From: Collybia mongolica
Taxonomy: Eukaryota > Basidiomycota > Agaricomycetes > Agaricales > Clitocybaceae
Direction: 5' to 3'
NCBI GenBank assembly: GCA_013420905.1
Contig: JAAXNY010000006.1
Span: 1,302,001 to 1,366,000 of the forward strand
DNA: 64,000 nucleotides
Shown: in pieces, positions 12,801-25,519 of the stretch
How the letters are laid out: each line of letters starts with the position of its first letter
Numbering within the stretch: position 1 is the stretch's first letter
Translations under genes and position numbers: made by a program
Notes under the pieces: generated by a model
Databases searched by the model: none
Told to the model about the DNA's origin: nothing
What the model saw: only the letters and a program-made list of their open reading frames with translations

Positions 12801-13847
12801 TGTATCAAAATAAAGCATACAAGGCAATAAAGACGAAAGGAACATACCTGAGAGCTCTCACCTTCTGCCGACCCAGGTACACTTGTGTCAAGATTAACGG
12901 TGTCATGCAACCGCACAAAATACACCCGTCCATCAGATGTAATCCAGGTCTCTATTCCCATCGCACGTGAATGCATGATGTGTGTTACGGAGACTGGTAG
13001 CAGTTAGAATATCGGTACAGAAAACCCAATAACAAACAACACACCATCTCCGTCAATAAACCACGGAAAATCACCTTCATTAATTATCCACGTATCATAT
13101 TCATGGAATTTCTTCCTCTTTGTACCATCCCCCTCTTCATCTGAAGGCCATGGTATCCGCTGGATGGCAGGAGGGCTTTTAGTGGAGAATAACAGATGAT
13201 GTCGCCTTGGGGAGACACTTTTCCCCGAAAGACCATGTTAAGAGTAAAGTTAGTATCCCAGAACGTTGAATACACACCTTAGAAGTGAGCCTTCTACCCG
13301 TACAATTCCTTCAAAAAGCAAGTTGATCGCGTGCAATGGCATACCTTCGCCAGGACCTGCTAGAAAGTTTCGTTGGGCGTGCGGTGGGAGCGGAGGCGCC
13401 TGATAAGACGTTTGGTCCAGTTTATATTCCACATTTATGAGGATCAGGTATGATTCGGATGTCTAGAACAGGGCGACGCGTGTCAAGAGTATGCTGATGT
13501 ACACCGCGTCGAAGAAGGGCATACTTGGATGACAATCCGAGCGCCGTCTGGTGACCAATGCGCGTGGGCATTCTCGCCATGATCAATTATAGAAGTGGGA
13601 GTCCGCGAAAGATAGGCTAAGACAGCTGGAGGCTGAATGATACGATATGTGTCAGTTGGGTTCTGAATGTATGAGGGATACTCGTGCGGCATACCCGAAT
13701 CCTCCACACCGCTACGCCGTTCCTTGTCAGAAGGCAGAATAAAGATTTCCGAGGACTAGGACGTAGACCTAGGACAGGTTCGGAAGGAATGTTTGGTAGA
13801 GCTGGTACGCTTGAGAGCTGTCTTGCTGCTGATGTTGGGAAATACAT
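9896..13847 (-). CDS. RIC1: RIC1, subunit of the Ric1-Rgp1 Rab6/Ypt6 guanine-nucleotide exchange factor
   Basis: With Rgp1, Ric1 activates Ypt6/Rab6 at the Golgi for retrograde endosome-to-Golgi traffic. The chosen start, ATG 13847, gives MYFPTSAARQL, the family N-terminus; an upstream GTG-opened extension has no support. A WD40-type N-terminal half follows, with AHWSPDGARIVIQ and SSDGYVLAVGWKYGWGIFSV. The C-terminal RIC1 domain contains FQSHLFLHHILLFLLGARQI, AVVFASHYKDLVFFAHALEI and DWQLCRELLRFLHSIDDTG. The gene has many exons with 50-60 bp introns. It ends at TGA 9898-9896. Confidence 0.9.
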
Positions 13848-15387
13848 GGAGTCCCAACCTTTAGGCGTTGTATATATGAGCCGTACAGTACGTGGTGGGT
13901 TAAAATCTAAGGTCACATAAACTTTCACCTTGCCGTGGTAGCTGACATCGGCAATTCATCAGATAAGTCTATTTACATAAGTACGTGGCTGCAAGTTCAA
14001 TCACCCAAAGAATACATTGGGGCAAGATACAATACGCCTTTTAAGTCCCATTAACGTGGAATTCCCAATGCTAACAGACGGTATACGTAGCTTGACTATG
14101 GTGTCAGTGTACGCGACGACAGTATCGCATCATTTACTATCAGTGGCCTATCATTGCCTACGGGCAGTGCAATGCTTATTTTCATTTCCACAGCTCCGTT
14201 TGCCTCAAAAAAAAACCGTAGCTTAATGTTTGTTACCCAAATAATATCCTCGACTCAGGACAACAAATAAATATCCTGAGTTTTACGGGGAGGCTCGAGA
14301 AGGTGATTTTGATCGAGTGTATTGTCTTTTGATAGTCAGACCCACAACTATGGGGAAGGGCACAGGAAATCGGTTGGATACAAAACCTTATAGCTTCTAT
14401 TCTATACATTTTATAAGGGTACAGAGTGCCATGGCAGGCTCCAGATTCGTTGTTCACAGAGGTGAGAGTGACAGGGACCCTCTTTACATTTTCAGATGCC
14501 CCTGGCTTCCTGGCTCGGCAGTTGAACAATACCCCGAGGGGTATGAAATTTATGATTTTTGATGTGACAACAGTGACAAAAATAAGCAATACACGTCTCA
14601 TTTGCTGAAATCGAGCCCGTCGTCTTGGTCAACGGCCCCACGCTTTCTCCCCCTAAAAAAATAATTGAGGCAAGGCAATCCGTCCGTAAGAACCAGTTCT
14701 ATATTTCATGAATCCTCACTTTTCCATTTCGTAGCGTTACGGGGGAGTGTCAAAAATCGGCATTAGTGGACCACCCATAGTATGTAAACAAAAGGGATCA
14801 GTCACGCTCGCTTACTGGTTGATCGTTTAAAAGCTGGAAATGCTCGACCATTCATTGGAGGGCACGAACAAGTTGTGTCCGTAGCATGGCCCAGGCCCAT
14901 GACAGTGATCACAAATTGGATGATTGTTGGTATCAAACCACAAAAAACATAAGGGGCAAGACCCATTCTCGACTGCCAACGTGTACAAATCCGAACTTGA
15001 GGTTTGTATATATCATGTTGGGCTCAACGAGTACGATCCTTACTTGACGGGCACCCGGTATCTAAATCCATCCGCTTGCGTTTTCAAAATGCGTGGCTCG
15101 CAATTGGGATTGGTGGAAGTCGCAAGATAGGTGGGAATTGAGGGGTGATAGGAATTGGGTCAACAAGTTTGACCGTTGATGGAATTATTGTCGAAAACCA
15201 TTCACCAATGAAAGCTGTATTTTATGGTATGCCTGGGGAAGGTAGGAGCGATCTCTGGACTAATGCTACAATGCCAGTTATGTCACAATGTAAGGGTGTT
15301 GACGATAAGGGCATACTAAGGGACATTACGATACCGGATATGTACGAGGGCCATAGTGTTAAATAGTACACATTTTATTTTCACACA
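13848..15387. other. 1.5 kb region without a supported gene
   Basis: Between the RIC1 start and the PRELI stop only short unconserved frames occur. The longest are 122 codons on minus (14233-14601) and 73 codons on plus (15145-15366). None resembles a known family, and splice-joined extensions were not found. It probably holds the RIC1 promoter and unclassified, possibly decayed, sequence. Confidence 0.5.
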
Positions 15388-16200
15388 TTATGTCGGAGAG
15401 GGTGGTTTGAGCCAGGACTTTAGTTTTGTCCAAGCACCGTTTTGTGTGCGGGTGGAGTCACGATCATTCTCATTTCCAGTGCTCTGACTTGTCGATAGTG
15501 ATTCTGGACCACCCAGGGTCATGGGTTGCAATCGAGATTGGCGCAAAAGACTGAGTATAAGTGAGACACCTTCACGAGACTGTCGGGGCCATTGTCAATG
15601 GAATATATACCAGGTCAGGGAGAGGGACGCACCCTTTGAACGTTAGCCTTGAAACGCGTTAAACCATGATTTTCAATTCTCTTCGTGAGGCCCCACCCAA
15701 AACCAGAAAGAATCCTAGCTTCCGTTGTCTGAAGAGTTTTCCTAACTCAAATTCATCAATGAAAGGATCTCAAGGTCAACAAAAAGATACTTGCCCTTCT
15801 GGAGTCTGCCGGAACATCACCCATTCCTCTACTTGCATGACCTTGACATGATCCAAATTCTTCGTTCGACACCTGACGGTCTTTCCATGAGGATCCACCT
15901 CACTCTCCTCAATGACCCATGATTCTGCCCTCGACACTATTCCTTGTGGCGCCCATCTTGGGAGAGCACCCCGTTTGAGTATGAGACGTGTGGTTAGAAG
16001 CGACCCCGAAGGGCTTTGAATGCGTGAAATGACATCGCAAGAGACAACGTGAGCTGCGTATGGGTTCGGATAGCGCAGAAAAAATGCCAAAGAGACGATA
16101 GACCAGGGATCGCTAATGAATCACAGTCAGACACGTAAAAGCGGAGATTGCAAATTTTATGTACTTACTCGTACAGGAAGGATTGGGAGAAGAACTTCAT
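15388..16200 (-). CDS. PRELI/MSF1-domain mitochondrial phospholipid-transfer protein (UPS family), copy A
   Basis: PRELI/Ups proteins carry phosphatidic acid or phosphatidylserine across the mitochondrial intermembrane space with Mdm35. Exon 1 (ATG 16200) encodes MKFFSQSFLY and ends in phase 2 at GTAAGT. The next exon continues DPWSIVSLAFFLRYPNPYAA. The PRELI core follows: LILKRGALPRWAPQGIVSRA, ESWVIEESEVDPHGKTVRCR, NLDHVKVMQVEEWV. Downstream exons give TEARILSGFGWGLTKRIENH and a Ser/Thr-rich tail to TAA 15390-15388. The length of about 230 aa is normal. A second member lies at 36395-37045. Confidence 0.9.
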
Positions 16201-16463
16201 GGGCAACGACCCCGGCGTATGTTGTTATCTTCAGAGAGCCGTGGTCGAACTTGTTGCCGAAAAACTAGGCAGTTGCCTAAGGAGAAATGAAAGAGATGAG
16301 GAGAAAACAAATTCGAAAACAGACAAGTTTCAGTTGACTTGGCTTCTGCCGCGGCCAACGCGGGCCCAGACCCTAACGATCATAACACATGATCGCACAA
16401 AAGCTTATTCTAATCCTCGTTGTAATATTAATAAAATATCGGTCAGGTTGGCCTGGTATACAC

Positions 16464-17978
16464 CTAATAGCTCTCGTCCCAAACCCTTCCACCACCCCCT
16501 ACGAATACACGGAGACCATCATGAGCAGGCCTCACCCACATGTCCTTCCCTTTCGGGATAAGCTCCAATCCTGCCCGTTCTGTCTCACTCAGCAGCTCCA
16601 AGTCCTTCGTAATTCCACCGACAGTCTCTCCAATCGTCACATATTCATCATGGGAGACCCGATGTCCGAATCCTGTAAGATATGTTCTTGACGCGCCAAT
16701 CCTCCGCGCTGTCTCAATTGATTCTTTGAGCCCCATGTGTGACGTATGCACTCGGAGACCCAGGCAGTCCAACACAAGGACCGGAAGAGGAGTATCACTG
16801 CCTGGTCGTTTGGATTCAATGATCGACCACTTTTCCTCGGGTATGTGGGAAACATCAGAGATGTAGACAACTTCATATCCAATCTTGAATCCAAAGCACA
16901 AATACGGGTGTATGATCTCCTGTGGTCGCTCCTCTCCTATCTCTTTCTCCTGTGGTATTTGCTTGTGAACAAGTAGATTTGCTGATTCTGTTGGAGTAGA
17001 GGGCATAGTCGCCATCGGTGTTGGGATATACGCAAATGGCGAAATCGTCGAGAAAAACCGACCATGGTGGACTATTATTGCTGAGTGTGAGCATTTATAA
17101 AACAGTAAATTCAGGCGTACCTGAAAACGGGGTTACTCGTATGCCCGTATCCTGTATCTCGAATGGCTCGCCATCAGTGATGAGATGCCATTTGAATTCA
17201 GGGACCTGCCACCCTGTTTGAGCATCTAAAATTTGAAGAGATATAACTATGAAAGTGTCACATCACCACCTCCCGACGCATACTCTTTCGCTACGAGGTA
17301 AGGAAAAGATCTTTTCACTTCTGTGAATGTCTCCTGTGATAGGTATACGTCGATGTGGGGCTGGATAGCATTACCCAACGTCCAACCTGCCAAACTATGA
17401 GCAACTGAGCCTCATATCTTTCAAAGTGAACGAACCTCGTAAGTCATCCAATCCGTTCATAGCTAAACACCGTTTAGCACACTTCTCGACCGTACAAGCA
17501 AAGGTGACTAGACTCACCGTCTGCATGAGGATGGGTGATTAGCAATGCATCAATTCTCCTCAAACCATATTTCGGAAACCACTCGAGAGCAGAAGCTTGG
17601 AAATTCTTCCCAGCATCAATTACGACTGTCCTGCACAGTGGTCGAGAACATAAGCAATCCCACACCCCTAATAACATCCTTTGTATATAAAATGAGAAAA
17701 CATGAAAGCAGGACGCACATTTTCTGCCCGTCCTTCCCTTCCATTCTAAAGGCGCAGCTCGTGTTCCTCCTGATGTTCTTCTTCCCTTCGGGCTTTAGTG
17801 TCGATACACAGGTTTTACAAGGTTTGTCGCCTGGAGGAGCGGTGAGGCACTCCACGTGTGGGAGGCTGGAAGAGGTTCCAGTTCCAAGAAAGATGAGTTC
17901 TACGGGGCTGGGTCCATCAGAAGTTGAGGTGGAAGGAGTTTCTGGGTCCATCGTGGGCTTTGAGGCCTGAGGATCCAC
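16464..17978 (-). CDS. Metallo-beta-lactamase-fold hydrolase (PhnP/YycJ-like cytosolic family)
   Basis: The start is MDPQASKPTMDP (17978). The sequence ELIFLGTGTSSSLPHVECL marks the first strand of the MBL fold. KKNIRRNTSCAFR leads to VVIDAGKNFQASALEWFP and the metal motif LLITHPHAD. The C-terminal exon (17015-16464) contains VVYISDVSHIPEE, VLVLDCLGLR, HTSHMGLKESIETARRIGAS and TGFGHRVSHDEY, carrying the later His/Asp ligands. This arrangement matches fungal PhnP-like proteins related to cyclic phosphodiesterases. The substrate is unknown. The gene lies upstream of PRELI copy A on the same strand, with about 260 bp between. Confidence 0.85.
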
Positions 17979-18527
17979 AACGCGTTCTGTATTTGTTTAC
18001 CTTTATGGTCCGCTCGTGACCCCCTTTTTGGTTAGGTAATTTCTACCTAAAGTCCTAGGTAGATAGCACAGGGTAACGTTGGGTAAAGGCTGCCTAGCTG
18101 CAAACGGGGACGAATACTGCGTGCCTTGTCTAGCCGGGAGTTGATAAAAACAGGGAAAGGATGTTCTGGTACTATTTAAATTAAGGTAAAAACAAGCCCA
18201 TTGTCGGTTAACGATAACTGGTCATCTCCAATAACAACCATAAGTATGTGACGGTCTAACACGTGGTATCCATTCCATCCGAGAGAACTGAGGTCGCGGG
18301 CAGTAGGTTCGAATTGGGAGCATACAGTCTTCACCCTGGTGGTCATGATCAACGTGGAAACATTGTATTGAAGAAGCCTACGTTCATTTAATACTCCCAG
18401 GTCTCATTTAAATACGAACAGTACACTGCCTGAGATTCAAACGAAGTCTGTAAATGTCGACGTACATGACGTGCTTGAGATACAAGGACATCTGGGGACT
18501 ATAGACATTTATGTGGTGTATACACGA
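17979..18527. other. Intergenic, no gene seen
   Basis: This 550 bp lies between the MBL-fold start and the DRG1 stop and has no supported coding frame. It should contain the promoter of the MBL-fold gene and the DRG1 3' UTR. Confidence 0.6.
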
Positions 18528-20617
18528 TTACTTCGTGAAAACTTGGAAGAAGATATCACTAATTTTGGCCATCGTGAAATGAATGGAACGACGTACTGGA
18601 GACAACGTCCTCGTCCTGTACTTGATGCGACAAACTCACTTTTTGCGCATGTGGGGCGAATTTGCTTGATTTCCCCTATGAGGCCCGCAGGAAATTTTTT
18701 TTTTGAGAAGCGAATCAATGTTATACTGACATGGTTGACTCACCCTAGAAGGCAGATCATGTCACAGGTATTGGACGATAACAGAGGGGACTTACCAAAC
18801 AAGGCCGTACCGGAAATTAGTTGCCAGCGACCTATGAACGCCATTACATACATTCTACAAAAATCTTTGCTCATCGTTGTTGGAGGCAGAACGAGATGAC
18901 AACATACCTCAATGGTGGCCCCAGTCCTCAAACAAATAGGGTCAGATAGGTCAGGATGTGCCCCACGTTTCTTGGTATATATCTTGACAAGTTTGAGCTC
19001 GTCCCAAATTCGTTCTATGAGGTAATCTAGGCTGCCAGTAGATAGGTGTCAGTGGATGAAATGGTATGAAGTGGAGCATTGTCATACTTGAGGTCCATCT
19101 CGCAACTGATGACCACTGAGTTCGGCTGCCTGGCTAACTTGTCTAATTGCTCTATACTGATTGAATCAATCTTATTGTATACATCTGATATTGAAAGCAT
19201 AAAAGGTCGATGTCACACTCCAAGAAGAAAAAGAAAAATACGAACAAAGACAAGGGATGTATTTCCGGCTCCCTAGAAGGAGACATAAATAAAGCTAACG
19301 GAATTATGGATGGAAAATGACACATACCGATGAGGACGTCAATGAACTCGTCCGTAGTTATCTACAACAGTGCAAATGAGGATGCACCATTCTTTAATAA
19401 GGTGGCACTTGGGACGTACATCTTCTCGGATCATTACATCGCAATTGTGCAGCTTGTCTGAGAAAGGGGCTTGAAAAAATCTGATCAGTAGGACAACATA
19501 GCGACATACATCCAGCCAGAATGGTCCGTATTGTCCTTTCATCAGTCTTCGTTAGTTTGACAGTCGTGTTAAAAGTTATCTGTATCCGATTGGGTGTGAA
19601 ATATGTAATTGTAAAGCTCAAAAGGTATCACTCACACCGCCGGTCGTTCTTTTTTTAAAAACTACATCGGGCTTGCTTTTATTTAATCTGATACCAACAG
19701 TGTCCAGTTCAATCTCGAGGAGACGGCGATGTTCCTCCGATTTGGTCGCGTCGAGCATTATAAGAACAAGATCCGCCGTTTTTGCGGCTGAGGATTGTGG
19801 TGAAGTATCCGTCAATGCAACCATAAAAAGAAACGAGACATACTGGAGACGACTTGACGGCCTCGGCCTCTGCCTGTATTGTTGTATAAGTGGTTTTTAC
19901 TCAAGGTGTGACTGATTCTGTGCAGCACCTTGGCTTGCACCCTCGACAATTCCGGGGAGATCAAGGAGCTGAATCCGGGCGCCTTTATATTCAATCACTC
20001 CAGGGATGGCCTATCAAATGGTAAATACATGTACTTTAAACACAGTGCACTCACCGTTAGTGTTGTAAATTCATAGGCGGCAGTCTCCGATGCGGTATGA
20101 GTGACTTTACTCAAAAGGGTGGACTGGAAATCGTAGGATTTTGGTGATTAAAAATTAAAGGACAGAAATGATGCGAAATTACCTTGCCTACAGACGGAAA
20201 CCCAATCAGTGCGACTCTAGCATCGCCCGATTTCTGTACATCGAAGCCGGTGCCTGTTGGACCAGACTTTGAGGCAGGTTCAAGGAGCTGAGCACGATAT
20301 CGCGCAAGCTTGGCTTTGAGAAGGCCGAGATGGTATTCCGTGGCCTACTTGCATTGGGAATTATGATTATCCCATTACAGACACTTCCAGATATCTTCAC
20401 CTTATTTTTTTGGGCTAGAGAAAAAGGTGATTTGCAAGGATTCGGGTGGGATGAATGGGCTGGACTTACTGCGAGCCATCTCCGCTATGTAAAGTCAGCC
20501 GGCGTAAATGACTTGTACTGGGTTGAGCGTGAGCCTTACCCTCGATCTCTTTTATCTGGCCATGGATTAGATTTGGTGGCAAACGTATGGAGGCCATACC
20601 TTTTCTACGATACCCAT
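18528..20617 (-). CDS. RBG1: DRG1/RBG1 developmentally regulated GTP-binding protein
   Basis: This is a ribosome-associated Obg/DRG-family GTPase that works with a Tma46/Dfrp1 partner in translation. The start ATG 20617 gives MGIVEK, which splices into IKEIEAEMARTQKNKATEYH, the DRG1 N-terminus. G1 is GFPSVGKST and G3 is [20 protein letters not shown]. The TGS-side C-terminus includes [17 protein letters not shown]. It ends EDVV-S-IFTK with TAA 18530-18528. I could follow about 13 exons without a frame break, with introns of 50-70 bp. The only irregularity is at LVWGKSSKF: joining the flanking exons directly loses the frame, and a single-base exon at 18744 restores it (see separate entry). Confidence 0.95.
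18744..18744 (-). other. Putative one-nucleotide exon of DRG1
   Basis: On the minus strand the preceding exon ends CTTGTTTG|GTAAGT (phase 2) and the next begins CATAG|GGGAAATCAAGC (GKSSKF). Direct joining gives a frameshift. Between them lies TTCTAG|G|GTGAGT, a perfect acceptor, one G, and a perfect donor. Including that G completes the Trp codon TGG, and VWGKSSKF matches the conserved VWG of DRG1 proteins. The two resulting introns are 51 and 68 nt, normal for this gene. Confidence 0.72.
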
Positions 20618-20628
20618 TATGACTGAAT

Positions 20629-23600
20629 ATGTTAGAAAGCGAGGAGAGTGTGTTGTATATAGAATTCGAGATATTACGTATGCGAAATATGTTGGATAAT
20701 TCTGGCGGCCCACCTTTCGCTATCCTCGCTATGCGGCGGCGGCATACACCAACGTTGTACCCACATCCGGAGAATTCTATACGACACAAAGACGACGACG
20801 ACGATGATGACGATGACAAACTTGATGATGCAGGTGGTCCTCACCACTGGGACGTTAACCCCCGTTCATACCAGCAATCGCCACCACCTCCATCAAGTAG
20901 CAGATCCTCCCGAATAAAGTCTCGGTCTACTATTGACACCACTGCTACGAACTCTCGGAGTAACTTCACAAAGATTCCCAAATACACCGACATATATTCC
21001 CAATTTGTGAAACGCTACAGGTCTTCTGAACCAGGTGAACAGGATGACCCCCGCAACGACCCCGACAGCCACTACTTTCAACGTGGCCTTGGCCAGTTGT
21101 TAGATGCGGGGGATAACAGTGATGAAGAAGATATAACTCGAGTTGCTCTAGCTGCAGTCGGGGAGGGCGGGATTGATCGAGTGTCTACCTTGATGTTGGA
21201 ATCTGAGCCCATACAGCCTGCATCACAGAAGGAGCGTGAACGATTGGAGTGGCAGACAATGTTAGCGTCTGTACTCGCGGGAGATGTTCTCAAGTCCGAA
21301 AAGACAAGAATTGCAACAGCATTGCAGTCCTCCGCGGAGGAGCAGAATAATGTCCAAACTAATATATGGTTAGGTATTCGCGCAAAGTTCCATGGACGAT
21401 CCGACGAGGAGGAGCGCAAAAGACTGGAGGAACGGCGAATAAGAACTGTTGACGCAGTCATTGAAGAAATCATGCACTTTCGCATCACCTACGATACTCT
21501 AGAGGACAAGACCCGTTTTGCTGCTCATGCACTCAAACAGGTCTCGGCGGTCCTGCGTCGCGTTGAAGTAGCCCAATCACTTTACCCCAACCTCAAAGCG
21601 TTTCACCTTGATAATCCAACTGCTGCTGAGGGAGCCTTCCAAGCACGCTGTGATACTCTTAACACATGGTCCACAATTCTTGCTTCTCTCAAACGCCAAA
21701 TCACACTCCTCCGTCGATGGACCGGCAGTGATTCACTGGATGTCAACCAGCCAAATACTACTGCGGACCTCCCAATCCATACTCAACCAGCCCGTAATAC
21801 TGGGACAAACCGCACTACTTCTGAACATGCGGATGGAACGAGTTTTGTCGAACGCGTCCTTAAGGAAGACTCAATGCAACGGACTTTTGAAAAGGGATTT
21901 CTCGTCACTGTTCATGCATTCATCGGAGTTGCTCGGGACGCTCAAGTTAACCTCTCACCTCTCTTTAAAGAAATGAACCTTCCCACCTTCGAAAATGAGC
22001 TTGTTCCCCTCATCTCATTCCCCACTAAACTTGCCCAAGCCTGTCTTCTCCTTCGTCTCGCATACGTTCAGAAATTGAAAGAGCCCGACGTTCTCATCAT
22101 TGATCAGATAACAGAGGATCTGAAACTGGGCATTGGATTGGCGTGTACGCTTAAACGGCAGTATGAGGCATTTCTGGCTCCAGACCCCGGAGGAAAGTGG
22201 ACACTTCCACAGTGTATAAGCGAAGATTATGACTCAACAATACTGGACGCCTTGTCAATATTTTTTAAATTGATACACTGGAAGCTGAAGAGTGGCGCCA
22301 AGGGGATATATTTCAAAGAGACGGACGTGTTAGAAGCGCAATGGGCAACATTCAACGACGTGAGTTTGACAACGGCAGGTGGATCATGCTTGGTTGCCGA
22401 ACAACTCTGGTGCGCAATAATGTATCACAAAATGCCGGTTCTCTTAACGCAAGCCTTCGCAGTTCATTGACCAATAAGCTTATGGTACGGGTGACGAACT
22501 ATTTTGATACCCAAGTCCGGGTACCTACTGGTGAAGACATGAGCGATCATATCCACTCTCACAGACAACGAAACGCGGAGCGTGAGCGTAGGGTTGTAAA
22601 TGGTGGTACCTCCAAGTCGGCGTTTCAGGCACACATTCAAGGGCCATCTGGGATGAATAGAAAGATGACCGATGAGCAGATTATTAGTTGGTACGGGAAA
22701 ATTCTTGATAGCGTTCGACTGAGGTACAGAAAGCTGCAGCGCTTTGCTAGGTATGGCTTTTCATTTTATTCTATTGCCTAAATGCCTTGACAACTCTACA
22801 GAGTTCTCACTCAGCGGTTCAGCAATTCTGCAGAATACAGCCTCGAAAACGTCTCTTTGGACAACTTCATCTCAACTCTTATTGCCACAGATCACTTTCT
22901 GGTCTACACTCACTCCCTTGAAGAGGACGGCGTTTATGTTGTTGCTCCGAACTCCCTCTTTGATCGACCGGAATCAATCCGCCGCCTACTCACTGAAGCT
23001 TTTCATGTTGACGAAATCACAAATGATGATGGTAGTCGTCTTGCCGGGAATACCGAGTTTCTCGGTCACGAATATGACGAAGCACAATATCTCCTTGTTC
23101 TATCCCCAAGGAATCATTTCCTTTGGAACGGGCGTGTCATGTTGTTGAACATCTCTAATGTCGATCTGGACACGAAGGACGATCGTGTTCGATTGATTGC
23201 CGACGGCCCCCAGCGTCGCCTGCTTCTCGCAAAGCAAGTATTCGCGGACATCTTCATTCCCGTGGACGAGGATGGAGAACCTTCAGAGTCTTTGCTTGGT
23301 CCGCTGACTTGTTTAACCGACACACAAGCTCACCTCCCGAGTGTAAACAGGGAGCTGAGAAAGATTTCGCGAGCAACAAATAGGCTCGCAGAATCGATAG
23401 TGGATTCTGTTCACCACGTTCGCAATTCTCTGCGTTTGGCGAATGGATGCCAAGAACTGTTGGAGAACTGGTACTTGTTTGCCTCGGAACATGGCCAGCA
23501 TGCCCAACGCTATATGGACCGCGCGTCCCTGCTCAAATTTAATAGGCTGCTGATCAAGTTGGCGATTTCATGGGTATCATTTATTTGTGATGACTGCGAC

Positions 23601-25259
23601 CCAACAGATCGCAAGACTTTCAAATGGGCTGTGAATGCTCTCGAGTTTACGTTACACCGGACAAAACGTAATATTTTGCACCTTCCCGATGAACAATTTG
23701 AAATGTTACGGCACAAGGTGGCTAGTTGTATGACGCTGTTAATTAGTCACTTTGATATCCTGGGTGCAAGATCGACACTTGAGGCCAGGAAGGAGAAAGA
23801 GAAACAGGAGGAACTTTTGAGACAACAGGCTTCCGATGCTCTTTTGGATGAAGAAGAAGATTTTGCCAGGTCATTATCTCCTGACCACGATGATGCCCTT
23901 GCGTTCTCCGATTCAAGCACTCGCCTATTCTGGGAAAAAATATCGAAGTCCTTGCAGGAGGTGGAGAGTAACAGAGCCATTGTTGGCCTAAACCATAGGA
24001 CATTGGGTCGCGTTCTGGATGATGAGAAGCCTGAGGACAGGTCGTTGGTGTTTTTAGCGTCTTCCAGTTCAAATATTTCTATTCGATGGCAACAAGGCCG
24101 ATTTATAGGTGCTGGCGCATTCGGCTCGGTCTATCTTGCCGTCAATTTGGATTCTGGGTCGCTTATGGCAGTCAAGGAAATTAAGTTCCAGGAACTTTCT
24201 GGTTTGCCCAGCCTGTACTCACAGATTAAGGATGAATTGAGCGTCATGGAGATGCTGCACCATCCAAATGTTGTGGAGTATTATGGGATTGAGGTCCATC
24301 GTGATAAAGTTTATATTTTTGAAGAGTATTGTCAGGGAGGCAGCCTAGCAGCATTACTCGAACATGGTAGGATTGAGGATGAGGGCATCATACAAGTATA
24401 CACGATGCAGATGTTAGAAGGCCTGGCCTATTTGCATTCTAGGGGCATCATTCATCGCGATATCAAGCCTGATAGTACGTTCCAACTCAACACCCGCTTA
24501 CTAAAGGCTTATATATGAAGCAGACATTCTTCTTGACCACCTGGGAGTCATTAAATTTGTTGACTTTGGCGCTGCAAAAATCCTCGCCAAGAACCAACGA
24601 ACGATACAGCGATCTCGTCGAGCACCAGATTCAACCGCCCCCAATGGAATGCCAAGTTTTAATGGGCTCGCTATGAACAACAGCCTTACGGGCACTCCGA
24701 TGTATATGTCTCCAGAAATCATCAAGAATGATAAACGCGGTAGACACGGCGCCATGGACATCTGGTCCCTGGGCTGTGTTGTTCTTGAATTTGCGACTGG
24801 AAAGAAGCCATGGAGTAATCTTGATAATGAATGGTTTGTTCTGGTTGTTTGCATTCCTCCTTTGATTGTGGTGTTTACCTCTACTGCAGGGCAATTATGT
24901 TTCACATTGGAGTTGCCACACAACACCCTCCTCTACCCGAGCCTGGTCAGCTAAGCGAGCTCGGAATCAGCTTTATCAAACAATGTTTGACCATCGACCC
25001 CATGAGACGACCCCTTGCGACTGAACTCATGGACCATCCGTGGATGTTGGAATTTCGAGAAGCCCTCCTCAACTACGAAGAAGCAGAGATGGCTACCAGC
25101 CCTCCAGCCAATATGCCTACTGCGGACAGTTTTGAGAATGCGACCGTTGCCCGGCAAGCAGCCATTATCTTGGAGAAGGAAGTTGAAGACATACAACGGG
25201 CCTCTCCAACTACACCATCCCTATCCTCTGAATCCGATGATATTTCTGATTCCTCATGA
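20629..25259 (+). CDS. SSK2: Ssk2/Wis4-type MAP kinase kinase kinase of the HOG stress pathway
   Basis: The kinase relays two-component osmotic and oxidative signals to the Pbs2-Hog1 module. A long regulatory N-terminus includes an Asp run (DDDDDDDDDK, about 20790-20820), then SLTTAGGSCLVAEQL, NKLMVRVTNYFDTQVRVP and DHFLVYTHSLEEDG. The kinase domain starts FIGAGAFGSVYLAVN (about 24105) with VAIK-equivalent Lys in LMAVKEI. The catalytic loop is HRDIKPDN, split by an intron at about 24475. DFG is VDFGAAKIL, the activation segment LTGTPMYMSPEIIK, and DIWSLGCVVLEFATGKKPW follows. The stop is 25257-25259. The start is uncertain: the first ATG at 20629 is only 12 bp from the divergent DRG1 ATG; ATGs at 20689 or 20731 (MRRRHTP) are plausible. 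Confidence 0.9.
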
Positions 25260-25519
25260 TCAAGTACTTAAATTTTAACATTTCCACCACATATGTAGTC
25301 TAGTCATGATCTGTCTTGTACTGTTTTTGCTATTGTTACATCCTACTTACAGTGATTAGTTGCACAAGGAGAATAAGAAAATCGTATTCAAATATCCGTC
25401 ATTGTCTACAGACGACAAGGATAAGGGGAAGAATGTGTTAGTGGTCGAACAAAGGCTAATAAGTAATGTAGGTACGGCTGCAAGACCTGCACACAATCAA
25501 AGAAATATAAAATCAGCCA

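Noticed and set aside
13848..13928. GTG-initiated N-terminal extension of RIC1
   Set aside because: The family N-terminus begins at MYFPTSAARQL; nuclear fungal genes rarely start at GTG.
14233..15366. Short frames of 60-122 codons in the RIC1-PRELI gap
   Set aside because: No family resemblance, no consistent splice joins, and overlapping frames on both strands.
18661..18750. Treating the DRG1 frame break as a sequencing or assembly indel
   Set aside because: It cannot be excluded, but the break sits exactly between two introns that bracket AG|G|GTGAGT, and every other exon of the gene is in frame. A spliced single base explains it without any error.
20760..20830. GAC/GAT run as a microsatellite outside coding sequence
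   Set aside because: It lies within the open SSK2 frame and encodes an Asp run, a common feature of regulatory regions.
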